Positions 41,325-53,967 of a DNA stretch of 64,000 bases are shown one piece after another. Origin of the DNA: Syngnathus acus (lineage: Eukaryota; Chordata; Actinopteri; Syngnathiformes; Syngnathidae); NCBI RefSeq assembly GCF_901709675.1, contig NC_051095.1, positions 4,091,956-4,155,955 on the forward strand, given 5' to 3'. Both the position numbers and the translations under genes were made by a program. Within the stretch, counting starts at the first letter, position 1, and each line of letters opens with the position of its first letter. The notes under the pieces were generated by a model. That model saw nothing but the letters and a program-made list of their open reading frames with translations. It made no database searches and had not been told where the DNA came from.

Positions 41325-44300
41325 CGGTCGCGATCAGAGCTGTTGAATTCCCCCAACGTGGACTGTCTCAAACTCAGTTGACCATTTACCTCCAAAGGTC
41401 TGTACACTTTACTCCCGAGCGCTCCCTCTCTGTGGTTGGGCGTCGACAACAACGTCACGAAAGACGGCAGCGGGTGGACTGACGGATCCCCGTTGGGTTA
41501 CGTCGTCATGGACGAAGGTGGCGCAAAAACCCAATCGATGTTTGTCTGCGAGGAATGGAGCTGAGCATCTGTCGTCTCCTTCCAGATGACCCCGGTGACC
41601 CCGCTGGTGCGTCCTGTCTTTCCCTGCTCACAAGCAACGGCCGCTGGAAGTTTGACGATTGCCGGAAGAAGAGAGGCTACATCTGCAAGAAAAGCGGTAA
41701 GACGCGGCGACGCTCGACCAATTCTCACAACGTGCCGACTCGCGTCGTTTTCTTTTATCTTGCAGGAGACACGTCAAAAGCGCCGCGCCCTCATGACGGT
41801 AAGTCTCCTTGAACGTTGGCTTCAAACGACACGAGACAAAAATGACACGACGATGCTTTGGCAGGCTTTAAGGAGATCCTTGTCTGCGACAAGCATTCTG
41901 CTGACCTCGTGTGTGAGGCTGAGGGTCAGAAGCAAAGCCGCATCACTATCCAGTCCGCCTTTTACGGTCGGCGGAGTGACGACGTTTGCCAGGAGGACGC
42001 AGACTCAAACGACGACTACTCATTCGACGACGACGACTCACCGGGAAACGGTAAGAGCTGAGAATCCACCATTTGCCAATGAAGGCATTTGTCCGCCTAC
42101 CTCTGAAGGCCCATTCAACGCGTTTCGCTTGGTTTTCTCCTGAAAGTCTCCAAACAATTTTGGCCTGCTACGAAACGTCATGAAAATGAAGCGATGCTTA
42201 CAAACCGTTCAGATGCTCCTTTGGTTCCTCATTCCAGTGCATCAATGCTCATACTCACCAATGCGTTGTAACTTGCAGAGACCACCTGCTCAGTGGAAGG
42301 CATCGTCCCTCGCTACAGGAAAATGTGCAACAGACAGCAAAAATGCCACATTGAGGTTTCGGAGGACGAGACCTGCCCTGCCCCCTCCAAATATCTGCAG
42401 ATGGTCTATAGCTGTGAACAGAAAGGTGAGATTCACGCCTCGCGATCTTCCGCTCTGCACTGAATCTAGGACTCTTCACATTCCCAGAAAAACAATGCAA
42501 GGAGTCCCACAAGGGGCTCCATGGCCAGATTTGTATTTGACGCATCCGTTCCGAATTCAAATGACTTTTGGCTGTCCTCAGTGTGTCTCGACAGTCTGGG
42601 CATCTCCGACGGCAGCGTCGCAGACTCTTCCTTCAAAGCCTCCTCCTCAATGGAAGACGCCACCCCAGATAAAGCCCGCCTCAACGGGGAGTCCTGCTGG
42701 AAGCCGGCAAAAAATGGTGCGTAGAAAATCGACCGCTTGGCACTTTGGTCTCCTCCTGAGTGTTCTTTTGTCCGCCCCCCTCCAGTCCTCGGCAGCTGGA
42801 TCCTGGTGAACCTCAGCTACACGAGAAAGGTGACTGCGATCGTGACCCAGGGCTGCAATAGCACCGATATTCGCTCCTGGAACATCCCACTTGAGATGAG
42901 ACTGAGCGTTGATAGGAAGAAGTGGACCAAACACCCGGACGGGAAGGTGAGCCAATGGAGTCGACCGCGACCTCATCCTCCAATCTTGTCACAACAAACA
43001 AGGAAACATTCGATTTCTAGTTCATCGGCGGTGGGACTCATCTGCTTGAGACGCCCGCGTTCGCTCAGTACGTCCGCATCCTGCCGCTGGAGAATCGTCC
43101 AGAATTCGGCCTCCGCTTCGACATCTTGGGATGCCCACATGAGGGTGAGCAACGCAATCCGCGGCCGCTTTGGTTGCCCAAAACGACAACCCCAAACATG
43201 CCACAAACTCTCGCCTTTTGTCCCACAGATAAGACCACCTGTGCCAGAAAGTTCAACAGCCTCCGCATCACCGATTGGATGACGTGAGTCACACCTGACA
43301 CGATGTTTCATGACCATGACGGCCAGTCGTCAATTTCACAACTTGCACCTACCTTCTGCAGCTTCTACTGTCCGCCGGGCTGTGCCAAATACTTTGTCGC
43401 TGGAACATTGGTCTACTCGGAGGTAGGGGATTGCCTGAGCCCACCCACCGGTCGACGTCTCGTCTGTGACCGCAACTTTGTGTAAATGCAGGACTCGCAC
43501 ATCTGCGCGGCCGCCATTCACGCCGGCGTCATCCGGAACGACATCGGAGGAGATTGTATTGTGATGAGAGCTCCCAAACAGCAAGTCTACACGGGCACCA
43601 CCAGGAACGGGATCACCTCCAGAGAGTGAGTGGCCGACCTTCACGGAAAAGTACCATGAAGAGCCACCGGCTAATTATGGCTTTACTATTTGCAGTTTGA
43701 ACGACCCGCTGGGTGTGTCTCACACGTTTGCGGACGGGGGTGAGTTCCAAAACCATTTGTTTATCTCACGCTAACTGTCATGACGACTACAACTCACACG
43801 GGGTCTCGCCTGCAGAGCCCAGATGCGCGGCGCCTGACTGGGAGGAGTTTGCCGGGTTCTGCTACAAAACGTTTGACGAGGAAAAGAACTGGGCTGATGC
43901 GCAACAAGTGTGTCGTGGTTTCGGTGCCGTACTGGTGTCCATCCGCAGCGAGATGGAGCAGGCGACGGTGAAAACTGTCTCCCACCTCGGTGCGCATCCC
44001 CACCGTTAATTAACAGTCCCCGTCAACATCTGAGAACCGGATGAGAGCTCTGTTCCCTCCCATCAGAAACCAGCGACATGTGGACCGGACTGAACGACCT
44101 GGCGCTTCCCGGCACGTTGGTGTGGTCGGACCGCCACGAGGTGACCTTCACCCACTGGGCCGCGGGAGAACCCATCCAGCGCGTCGGCCTCGACCAACAC
44201 TGCGTCGCTGTGTTACGGCAGGTGCGTCCTCAAATGAGCTTTGGGAAGAAGAAGAGCTTTGCGCTCCACTGAAATGGATTGTTTTCTTTCAGACTGGAAG

Positions 44301-44400
44301 ATGGAAGCGAATGTCCTGCGCCCAAGTCAACAGCTTCATGTGCAAAATGCCCACAGCGCATTTTCCAATCGCCTCACCGAAGCCACAGGTGGCGCCGTAG
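22656..44400 (+). CDS. Giant secreted multi-CTLD / SUEL / discoidin / LCCL lectin
   Basis: Fifty-seven exons, each bounded by usable splice sites and consistent phase, assemble to about 2193 residues. Order: signal peptide (exon 22656-22734, residues 1-26), four repeated C-type-lectin modules (27-343, 344-783, 784-1233, 1234-1684), SUEL domain (1685-1810), F5/8C domain (1811-1950), LCCL domain (1951-2048), last C-type-lectin-like domain (2049-2193), stop at 44400. No transmembrane helix follows, so a secreted protein is predicted. Module boundaries are all phase 1, which allows whole-module duplication. Only the first module has an upstream signal peptide, which argues for one gene rather than four. 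The many-CTLD layout recalls mannose-receptor-family proteins, but those start with ricin-B and FN2 domains and end in a membrane anchor, neither of which is here. No known gene name was recognised; an immune or mucosal pattern-binding role is inference only. Confidence 0.75.
23935..24440. repeat. Local tandem duplication in lectin intron 1 (~280 bp)
   Basis: Copies at about 23935-24165 and 24220-24410 share GATAAAAATAAA-like, TTTTAGACATGTG(C/T)AACAGTCC and TCTTGAAAC blocks. Related sequence also precedes module 2 (about 32610-32680) and module 4 (about 38720-38770), showing that module duplication carried this intron DNA along. Confidence 0.65.
25262..30060. repeat. ~141-bp minisatellite, about 30 units
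   Basis: Units share AATTTCAAAATAAAAGATGT, GTTGTGGAATAGGTAGAAAA, GATGAACAGTTGAAAGTTGG and GTTGAATCGGTTGAAAAATG. Full units are about 141 bases; a common shorter form lacks AAGTGGGA and is about 133. Blocks run 25262-26290, 26570-28240 and 28765-30060, separated by element-terminal sequence. Because 141 is divisible by three, long open frames appear on the minus strand; they are not genes. Confidence 0.92.
28569..30625. repeat. Array of 25-nt perfect hairpins
   Basis: AGTGTGAAGGT-TTC-ACCTTCACACT occurs seven times (28569, 28616, 28666, 30397, 30444, 30497, 30544), spaced 47-53 bases by AATAAAG(T/G)ACAGGAATAACAAT-type linkers. A final variant at 30600-30625 (TGTGTGAAGGC-CATC-GCCTTCACACA) keeps perfect pairing with altered stem bases. 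The hairpins mark the other end of the Helitron-like copies. Confidence 0.9.
32041..32889. other. Intron between lectin modules 1 and 2
   Basis: It contains a (CGTT)n-like tract near 32250-32270 and a (CCCG)n-like tract at about 32310-32335. Near 32610-32880 comes sequence related to lectin intron 1. No remnant of a CTLD C exon was recognised. Confidence 0.5.
32890..35590 (+). other. Lectin module 2: CTLD A + B + C
   Basis: Exons 32890-33101, 33178-33290 and 33477-33598 are CTLD A; 33670-33732 linker; 33813-33968, 34053-34144 and 34609-34723 CTLD B; 34803-34853 linker; 34929-35099, 35290-35403 and 35480-35590 CTLD C (KCGWWQENPAKDGFCYLINS, TWKEARDKCARLSGNLLGFA, CEKKRGYVCKRRG). CTLD C has an odd acidic/Ser-rich middle exon (residues around LDTDDTTVEDGSEQSAQPSP) where the WxG core of modules 3 and 4 reads KDGSGWTDGSPLG. 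The first eight exons match module 1 in length apart from the first. Confidence 0.85.
35778..38513 (+). other. Lectin module 3: CTLD A + B + C
   Basis: Exons 35778-35986, 36062-36174 and 36313-36434 are CTLD A; 36507-36569 linker; 36650-36811, 36924-37012 and 37444-37564 CTLD B (QSWMGLKKRDGLFKWSDATP, EWVPNSPAGRGDCAALSLTG); 37690-37725 linker VQDFLLPPPPG; 37807-37974, 38110-38229 and 38298-38408 CTLD C (SAPSLWLGINNNITKDGSGW, FDDCRKKRGYICKK); 38478-38513 short linker. Two alternative acceptors six bases apart (36650 or 36656) open CTLD B. Confidence 0.85.
37985..38037. repeat. (CTGT)n microsatellite
   Basis: GTCTGTCTGT repeats lie just after the donor of the first CTLD C exon in module 3. The equivalent intron of module 4 has a longer version. 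Confidence 0.9.
40730..40873. repeat. Compound AT-rich microsatellites
   Basis: An (AATAATGAT)-like run (40733-40775) is followed by (TA)n at about 40796-40836 and (AAAT)n at 40837-40872, all within one intron of module 4. Confidence 0.9.
41229..41323. repeat. (GGCT)n and (CTGT)n microsatellites
   Basis: A GGCT run (41229-41258) is followed by a TCTG run (41263-41322), at the same intron position as the CTGT tract of module 3. Confidence 0.9.
41865..42532 (+). other. SUEL (rhamnose-binding-lectin type) domain of the lectin gene
   Basis: Exons 41865-42050, 42279-42425 and 42488-42532. The order of landmarks fits the family: ILVCDKHSADLVCEAE, RITIQSAFYGRRSDDVC, then MCNRQQKCHIEV and SKYLQMVYSCE. 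The YGR motif that contacts rhamnose or galactose in fish egg lectins is present. The DPC motif is not, being replaced by ETCPAP. A DDYSFDDDD acidic stretch is inserted before the second half. The third small exon (QCKESHKGLHGQI) bridges to the discoidin domain, and its donor at 42532 is the weakest junction of the model. Confidence 0.8.
42582..43144 (+). other. F5/8 type C (discoidin) domain of the lectin gene
   Basis: Exons 42582-42716, 42786-42946 and 43021-43144. Family landmarks are CLDSLGISDGSVADSSFKAS, ARLNGESCWKP, GSWILVNLSYTRKVTAIVTQ, WTKHPDGK, FAQYVRILPLE and LRFDILGCPHE, which closes the first-to-last cysteine pair. Such domains bind carbohydrate, collagen or phospholipid; the ligand cannot be told from sequence. 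Confidence 0.88.
43229..43739 (+). other. LCCL domain of the lectin gene
   Basis: Exons 43229-43283, 43362-43422, 43492-43625 and 43696-43739. It has the FYCPPGC start, a VYSEDSHICAAAIHAGVI core, corresponding to the YxxxSxICxAAIHAGVI signature of cochlin and other LCCL proteins, and an acidic GGD before the last cysteine. LCCL modules occur in secreted proteins, including innate-defence factors such as cochlin. Confidence 0.9.
43816..44400 (+). other. Terminal C-type-lectin-like domain
   Basis: Exons 43816-43989, 44067-44221 and 44293-44400. It reads WEEFAGFCYKTFDEEKNWAD, VLVSIRSEMEQ, MWTGLNDL, FTHWAAGEPIQ and MSCAQVNSFMCKMP. The position of the EPN sugar-selectivity motif is EPI, and no WND follows, so calcium-dependent sugar binding is doubtful. 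The protein stops 15 residues after the last cysteine. Confidence 0.88.
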
Positions 44401-46079
44401 AGTCCGCCTGGCTGTGTCAGTTCCCGACGGCCCAAGAGCCCATGGAGAAAATTGACAATGCAAGCAAGTCATCATCGCAGACAAAGATTGAATGCCCTTC
44501 CTACTGTGCTCCAAAGAAATAGTATCACCATTGTAACAAACCCCAAAAAACACAAAAAGACAAAAAATATCACTAGCTAAGGCCGACAACATATCCGAAG
44601 GCCTGGAGAGAGAACTTATCTCATCATAAGTGTTTTTAGCATTTAGCTTAGCTGTTATCCGCCAACTAGATGTCGTGCCCAGATGCAATGTGAACGAGCG
44701 CGCTATGTTCACTTACACTCGACTCTACTTGGTTTGTCCTTTTCTCTTTTTTTGCCCGCTTGACTTAACTTTGACTGCCTTTTTGTAAAGTTACTGACTC
44801 AAAGAGCAAAAGACATTGTACAGAAATTCCAGCGCTTTCAAAGAGCCCAATCGTAAGAACGGGAGAGACGAGAATAGTCTCGAGGCTGGAATGAAAGTCC
44901 AAAGTCGGTTATTGCTATCTTTCATGGTTTTGTTTTTATTCGTGTCGTGTTGTCTTGTCCTCCTCGCCTTTAAAAAGCGAGCCCGGACTTGACAGCTTTT
45001 TGTTTAAAAAAAAAGCTTCTATAGAATGTATGATTACAAATAATGAATTTTGAATCACTAGAGAGTTATGTTACTGCCAATGATGTCTGCGACTGTAGAA
45101 ATGTCTCTGGAAGTATTTTCCAATATTTTCCATCATTTCCTATGGTCTCTTACCGCATCGACAATTCACTGTCAATTTATATCCAGTTCTTGCATTTTTG
45201 ATTACCGATTGCAGTTTTCGACTCGATCGCTGCGGTCAGAAAAATGTTGGTTTTCACTGTCGTTCTCTCTACGCTACGTTACCGCATCTACAATTCACTG
45301 TATATCATGTCGACTTATATCCACTTCTTACATTTTTGATTACTGATTGCGGTGTTTTAATCAATCACTGCTGTCAGAAAAGAATTGGTTTTCACTGTTG
45401 TTGTAGAAATCTCAAAATAAAAGCTATTGATTACGATTCAGGGTTTGGTCTTTTTTTTTTTTTCTACATTTTTCAATCGATTCAAACCGTGGCAACTCAA
45501 CTGTTCAGTTCATTCTGCCGCAAATTTTTGCTAAATTTAAAAACAAAAGGCACATTTTCAAATGAACGCTCAATGGATTTGGCTGAATGAATTGTTTTGG
45601 AACACTCACGCACGCCTGTCTGGGACTGTTTGATAAATCTGAACCAACTCGTATTTGAGACTTCCCTGTCTGGGACTGTGTGATAAACTCGTATTTGAGA
45701 CCCTTGACATCAGAGGCTGGTTGACAAAACAAATACTCAACAAGCACCTATTTATACAAGTATAATCACTTGGAAACACTCATTCCTGTGGCCTCTTGGA
45801 AAAAGAAAAATCATAAAATCGGTCCCTTCTGGCACTGACAAAAACACAAACAGTATTGATTGACATTAAATTTGCAGAGTTAGGGTGAAAATGACACACA
45901 TGATATTGTCAATGATTCTGCCTGCAGTTGGGCCGTTGCCGCACTTGAAATTGGATTTCATGTTTCTCCAAGTGCGTTCTTTCGCACAAACTTGTCAAAG
46001 TTGAATTTGACAACCCGCCTTCGTGTGTTTTCTCCCAGTTTTAAAGAAATAGACTGGACGCCCTAAGTGAGAGTTTCGA
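44401..46079. repeat. Gene-less region with two local duplications
   Basis: A ~120-bp duplication spans about 45148-45270 and 45281-45405, sharing ACAATTCACTGT, TACATTTTTGATTAC-like and TTGGTTTTCACTGT blocks. A shorter ~50-bp repeat (CCTGTCTGGGACTGT, ACTCGTATTTGAGAC) lies at 45616-45700. No exon was recognised. Confidence 0.65.
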
Positions 46080-46646
46080 TGCCTTCAACAATAAATGATA
46101 CTGAGAATTATAATATGGAAGAAGTGGCAAACAGTTTTAATCAGTTCTTTGTAAATGTTGGGCCTCAAATAGCAAAAAACATACGTACCGATTCCAGCGC
46201 CAGATGTAGGCAACAGAGATAAATTAATAGAAAGGAATCCTCACTCAATGTTTTTGAAGGCAGTTGATGAAAATGAAATCATTAACATTGTAAAACAATG
46301 CAAAAATAAAACATCTACTGACTGCAATGGGATTGATATGATGTTAGTTAAGCAAATCATTGAGGGGATTTCAAAGCCACTTGTGTGTAACTTGTCATTT
46401 TTAACTGGTACATTCCCAAAGAAGATGAAAATTGCTAAGGTCATTCCTCTTTATAAAACTGGGAGCAAACACAACTTTACAAACTACAGACCTATCTCAA
46501 TATTGCCACAACTCTCAAAAATATTGGAAAAGCTTTTTAACAGTAGAATGGATGGATCTTTGGAAAAACATAAATTATTTGCAGAGAACCAATATGGTTT
46601 TAGAGTAAACAGATCAACAGCACAGGCATTAGTCATCTGTTGTTGA
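46080..46646 (+). mobile_element. LINE reverse-transcriptase N-terminal fragment
   Basis: A plus-strand frame encodes VANSFNQFFVNVGPQIAKN, KTSTDCNGIDMMLVKQI, FPKKMKIAKVIPLYKTGSKH, NYRPISILPQLSKILEK and QYGFRVNRSTAQAL, the finger blocks of an L2/Rex1-like RT. It ends abruptly before the catalytic FADD block. Confidence 0.85.
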
Positions 46647-47012
46647 CATCGTAAGAGGATGGAAATTGTATGCATTTGATTTGCCACACAACTTGTTAAA
46701 GTCTGAAGTCACACATCTCATCTTCACGGTTAGGTGGGGACTCGTCTTTTCTTTCTAAGTGAACCAATTAGGCCGACAACGTAAAGAACATGTGACACAT
46801 GGCAACACTTTGCTTCAAACGTACTAGTAAAGTCAAGGAGAGGCCGCCGACTCTTTATTAGCCAAAATAAAAGCAAATTTGTGTTTACAAGATGTTCCAC
46901 TGGGAGGTGGCAAGGGGGAGGAAGGGCGTCGACATGTGTCCCTCGAAAGCAGAAACCCACAGGACGAGCTTCCAGATACAGACCGAGTTCTCGAGGTCCA
47001 TCCGTTGCAACA

Positions 47013-47699
47013 ATGCTGTCTTCACTGCTGGTTGTTTTGCTTCTATCAGCCCAGTCCCGTTGCCATGGGAACATCTCAACTGACCCAGGTGACACGGAAT
47101 CTCCCTCGTCCCGGTCCGACTCTTCCGCCATCCCCGGCTGCACGAGGACCACGGCCATCGACGGTACCTTCAAGTGCATCAACACCGTCGTGTCATGCCT
47201 CATCTTTGTCGTGGGCGTCGTCGGCAACGTCACCCTGTTGAGGATCATCTACCAGAATAAAGGCATGAGGAACGGCCCCAACGCTCTCATTGCCAGCTTG
47301 GCCCTGGGTGACCTCATCTATATCGCCGTTGACATTCCCATCAACGTATACAAGGTATCTGTTACCGTCTCCCACTGAATTTTGTAACTTGGTAGTACAT
47401 TCAGATGATATCATTATTACGATATATTATATCAGATCTTCTAAAAGTTGTGGGGTGGGCCCCCCAAGGAGGGCAAGGAGCAACCCAAGAATTTTTAAAA
47501 AGTGTTTTAACCATACTAAAATAAAGTGTAATCGCACACCCGCTACAGTAGATGGCAGTGGTGGTTTTTTTCCGGGCAAATTGATGCACTTGAAATATTT
47601 TCCATTTCAGACAAAAAACAATATTAATACATTCATTCTTTGTTGTAAGTTGTTCTGTATTTCATTTTTTTTCTTTAACGTTGAAAGGGATACAATGGA

Positions 47700-47787
<88 letters not shown>

Positions 47788-49004
47788 AGCTGTATCATAA
47801 ATGGAAGGAGTGATGACGGTTTTAAGACAAATTCTCGTGTTTGTAGCTTTTAGCTATGCGCTGGCCCTTTGAGGACAGCCGCTTTGGTCTCGTCCTGTGC
47901 AAGCTCTTCCCCTTCCTCCAGAAAGCCTCGGTCGGCATCACCGTCCTCAACCTGTGCGCTCTCAGCGTGGACAGGTAGACGCGCACACACCGCCCGAGAA
48001 TATTTCTGTCCAGGTTGTACTTGAAGCGGAACTGCAAAATGGTGGCGCCAGGTACCGCGCAGTGGCATCCTGGTCACGGTTACCGAGCAAGGGCATTCCC
48101 ACGGCGACGGCGGCGGAGATCCTGGCCATCTGGCTGCTGTCGGCCGCGCTAGCCGCGCCCGAGGCCGTCGGCTTCGACATGGTCACCTTTGAGTACAACA
48201 ACGTTACCATGACGACCTGCATGCTCCGGCCCACTACGCCATTTATGACGGTGAGTGAGTGTGACCAAAGTACTCACACTCTACTCAAGTCAAAGTACTT
48301 AGAGTCTCTGACTTGTGTTTCAGTTTTATCGGGACGTCAAGGACTGGTGGTTGTTTGCTTTCTACTTCTGCGTCCCGCTGGCGTGCTCCGCCATCTTTTA
48401 CGGCTTGATGACCTGCGAAATGCTCCGACACCGCAATGGAAGTCTGCGGATTGTATTAAGCGAACACTTGAAGCAGGTTGGACTCAATTTGTCGCCCATG
48501 ATGACGAGGACGATCAACATCGATGTTAATGCTTCCCTCGCCAAAGCGTCGTGACGTGGCCAAAGCCGTCTTCTGCCTGGTGCTGATCTTCGCGCTGTGC
48601 TGGTTCCCGTTGCATCTCAGTCGCTTGCTCAAGAGGACGACCTACAAATCTCACGACGCACATCGATGTGACCTCTTGAAGTATACTTGTAGATAACCTT
48701 TCCATTCTGTTTTATATCAGGGATTTCAAGTTGTTTTTATTTGTTCAGCTTCCTGTTGGTGTTGGACTACTTCAGCATCAACATGGCCACCATTAACTCC
48801 TGTATTAATCCCATCATCCTCTATTTTGTCTCCAGGAAGTTCAAAAACTGCTTCAAGGTAACGAGATGTTTCTTTTTTGTAGCCGCGATACCTGAAAGCA
48901 TGTCGGTCATCTTCTTGCTCTGTGTGTGTCTTTTCCTGCAGTCCTGTTTGTGTTGCTGGTGCCAATCCAACTCCGAGCTGCTGTACAAGCACACGCAAAG
49001 CTGA
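47013..49004 (+). CDS. ednra: Endothelin receptor type A (EDNRA)
   Basis: Seven coding exons total 375 residues: 47013-47354, 47847-47974, 48052-48250, 48324-48476, 48547-48680, 48749-48857 and 48942-49004. It has a signal peptide ([19 protein letters not shown]) and seven membrane helices. Conserved blocks are [53 protein letters not shown] (DRY), [29 protein letters not shown] and [20 protein letters not shown], followed by palmitoylatable SCLCCWC. It couples endothelin-1 to Gq for vasoconstriction and neural-crest patterning (family knowledge). The C-terminal tail after the cysteines is only about 14 residues, far shorter than in mammals. The acceptor at 48052 has a poor pyrimidine tract. 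Neighbour TMEM184C agrees with human 4q31. It could be either teleost EDNRA paralogue. Confidence 0.93.
47697..47789. repeat. (GAAA)n microsatellite in ednra intron 1
   Basis: About 23 consecutive AAAG/GAAA units; its open frames on both strands are meaningless. Confidence 0.95.
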
Positions 49005-49479
49005 GCCAGGAGAGAATCAAGAACATGGAAGAGAAAAGACAGTTTTCATTTTATTCACAGTCAACTCCTTTAAATGTGTTACAGGAACCATATTTTACAT
49101 AAAAATGTGCGCACGTTTCATGTTTCTCACATTCAATTCCCTGTAAAATGTGATTCTGTAAATCCTCTTTACTAACCAGTGCCCTCTAGTGGCTGGTTTA
49201 AACACTGCATCACATAAATCGTTTTTTGTTTTACTACAGCCAACAAACGAAATCAAACGGGTTCTATCACTCCTATTTGTAAACGTTTTATGCATGTATA
49301 CAAGAGGCCAATACTTAATTCCCGTTTTTTTTCCGTTCCACTGCTCATTTCACTTTATTTTAAATATACTCAGATTAAGAAAATACAGACACGGCCCAGT
49401 AAATATGACTTAAAAAAAAAAAACATTCAGTCATTAAGCTATGCGTAAAATCATTTTTAATATCGAAATCTGCATCTTC

Positions 49480-52760
<3,281 letters not shown>

Positions 52761-53454
52761 TCAGTCAAGATGTGCCACTTTGTCATACTTCCTTGATATC
52801 AATTCCATCTTAGGAAATTTCAGGGAGCACAAAAAATGTCCCACTAGTAGTATGTATATAAAAATAGACTTTAAGTTTACATATTAAGTCTGCTTGTTTT
52901 ATGTGCAATAAACAATACGGTGAAAATCAAACTGACTTGCTTCCTTTAATATTTCTTTACGTGGCACTTGATTCTGGATGAGGCGATCTGGGCCCAGCGA
53001 CAAAACGATGGCATCTCGGTTCTCTGCAAATGAAATGAAGAAATGATTTTCAATATTGCCAGACAACACATGCTAACTCAACATGTACGTACATGTACGT
53101 ACACTTAGACAATCATCAACATTCACCGATGAATACACTCTGGCAGGCACGGACGGCTTAAGGATTTTTTTCCGTCCCGGGGCGAAAGAGGTGCTTGACT
53201 GATACATAGATATAAATAAAAAAAACATAACAAATAAAAAAATATTAATAATAATAAAATAAAATAAAAAATAAATATACTTTTTTTTTTAAATGACCGT
53301 GACTATATTAGCAAAAAATGACCATGTATAGTGAGGCTTTTGTTTAGTCACAAAATGATCATATATATTTTTTAGTAAAAAAAATACATTTTTCATCTTA
53401 AATTGACAAGGATGGGACAAGATTAAGCTGTGGGGGTCGAGGGGGGTACACAAA

Positions 53455-53593
53455 AGACGCGGAGAGAGAGCGAAGGGGATCGAGAGTGACAGACTGGCGG
53501 TGTAAGTGAGAGAGACAGAGAAAGAGAGCTTAGAGAGCGAGAGAGAAAGAGAGCGAGAGTGACAGAGAGAGAGAGAGACAGAGAGAGAGAGAC

Positions 53594-53624
<31 letters not shown>

Positions 53625-53645
53625 CAGAGACAGAGAGAGAGAGCG
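53455..53645. repeat. (GA)n-rich tract
   Basis: GAGA/GACA-type repeats run through this interval and give spurious Ser/Leu- or Arg/Glu-rich open frames. It abuts the CpG-rich dclk2 5' exon. Confidence 0.9.
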
Positions 53646-53967
53646 CCTCGGAGGAGGGGCGGGAGCGGAAGCTCGTTGTGCCGGCGTCTCCTCTCTTGCC
53701 TCTGCTGCAGCGGCCGCGCAGCTGCTGATACCCGGACCCCGTCGCGGCGCATCCCTCTACGAGCTCGCCGCTTCGAGATCGCCAATCCCCGGATAGCGTC
53801 TCGGCTTTGCCCGAACCGGTCGTCGTCACGGTCCAATCCACATGCAGCCGCCGTTTCAGCCGGAAAATACCGGAACCTGCGCACCGGGGAGGAGAGAAGG
53901 GAAGGGTTGGGGAGGGGAGGGGGGGGGGGGAGACTCCATAGCAACAAACCGGCTCCACGGCATTATT
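53646..53967 (+). promoter_or_regulatory. dclk2: dclk2 CpG promoter and 5' UTR exon
   Basis: CpG-dense DNA ends in a donor ATTATTG|GTAGGTG after 53967. The next acceptor that fits is TATTTTTAG at 54516-54524, which opens the exon holding the ATG at 54712. The transcription start is not defined by any visible element. Confidence 0.5.

Larger units (their letters stand above)
38975..41798 (+). other. Lectin module 4: CTLD A + B + C
   Basis: Exons 38975-39195, 39268-39380 and 39491-39612 are CTLD A; 39685-39747 linker; 39834-39989, 40099-40187 and 40578-40698 CTLD B; 40942-40977 linker VQDFVLPPPAG; 41059-41226, 41398-41517 and 41586-41696 CTLD C; 41766-41798 linker. Exon lengths are the same as module 3 except for the first, fifth and last. 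CTLD C is nearly identical to that of module 3, including the introns, pointing to a recent duplication or gene conversion. Confidence 0.85.

Noticed and set aside
42180-42809. 209-residue plus-strand frame
   Set aside because: It crosses several introns and is out of frame with the SUEL and discoidin exons that match known folds.
47290-47853. 187-residue plus-strand frame over ednra intron 1
   Set aside because: Reads through the GAAA microsatellite in a frame other than ednra.
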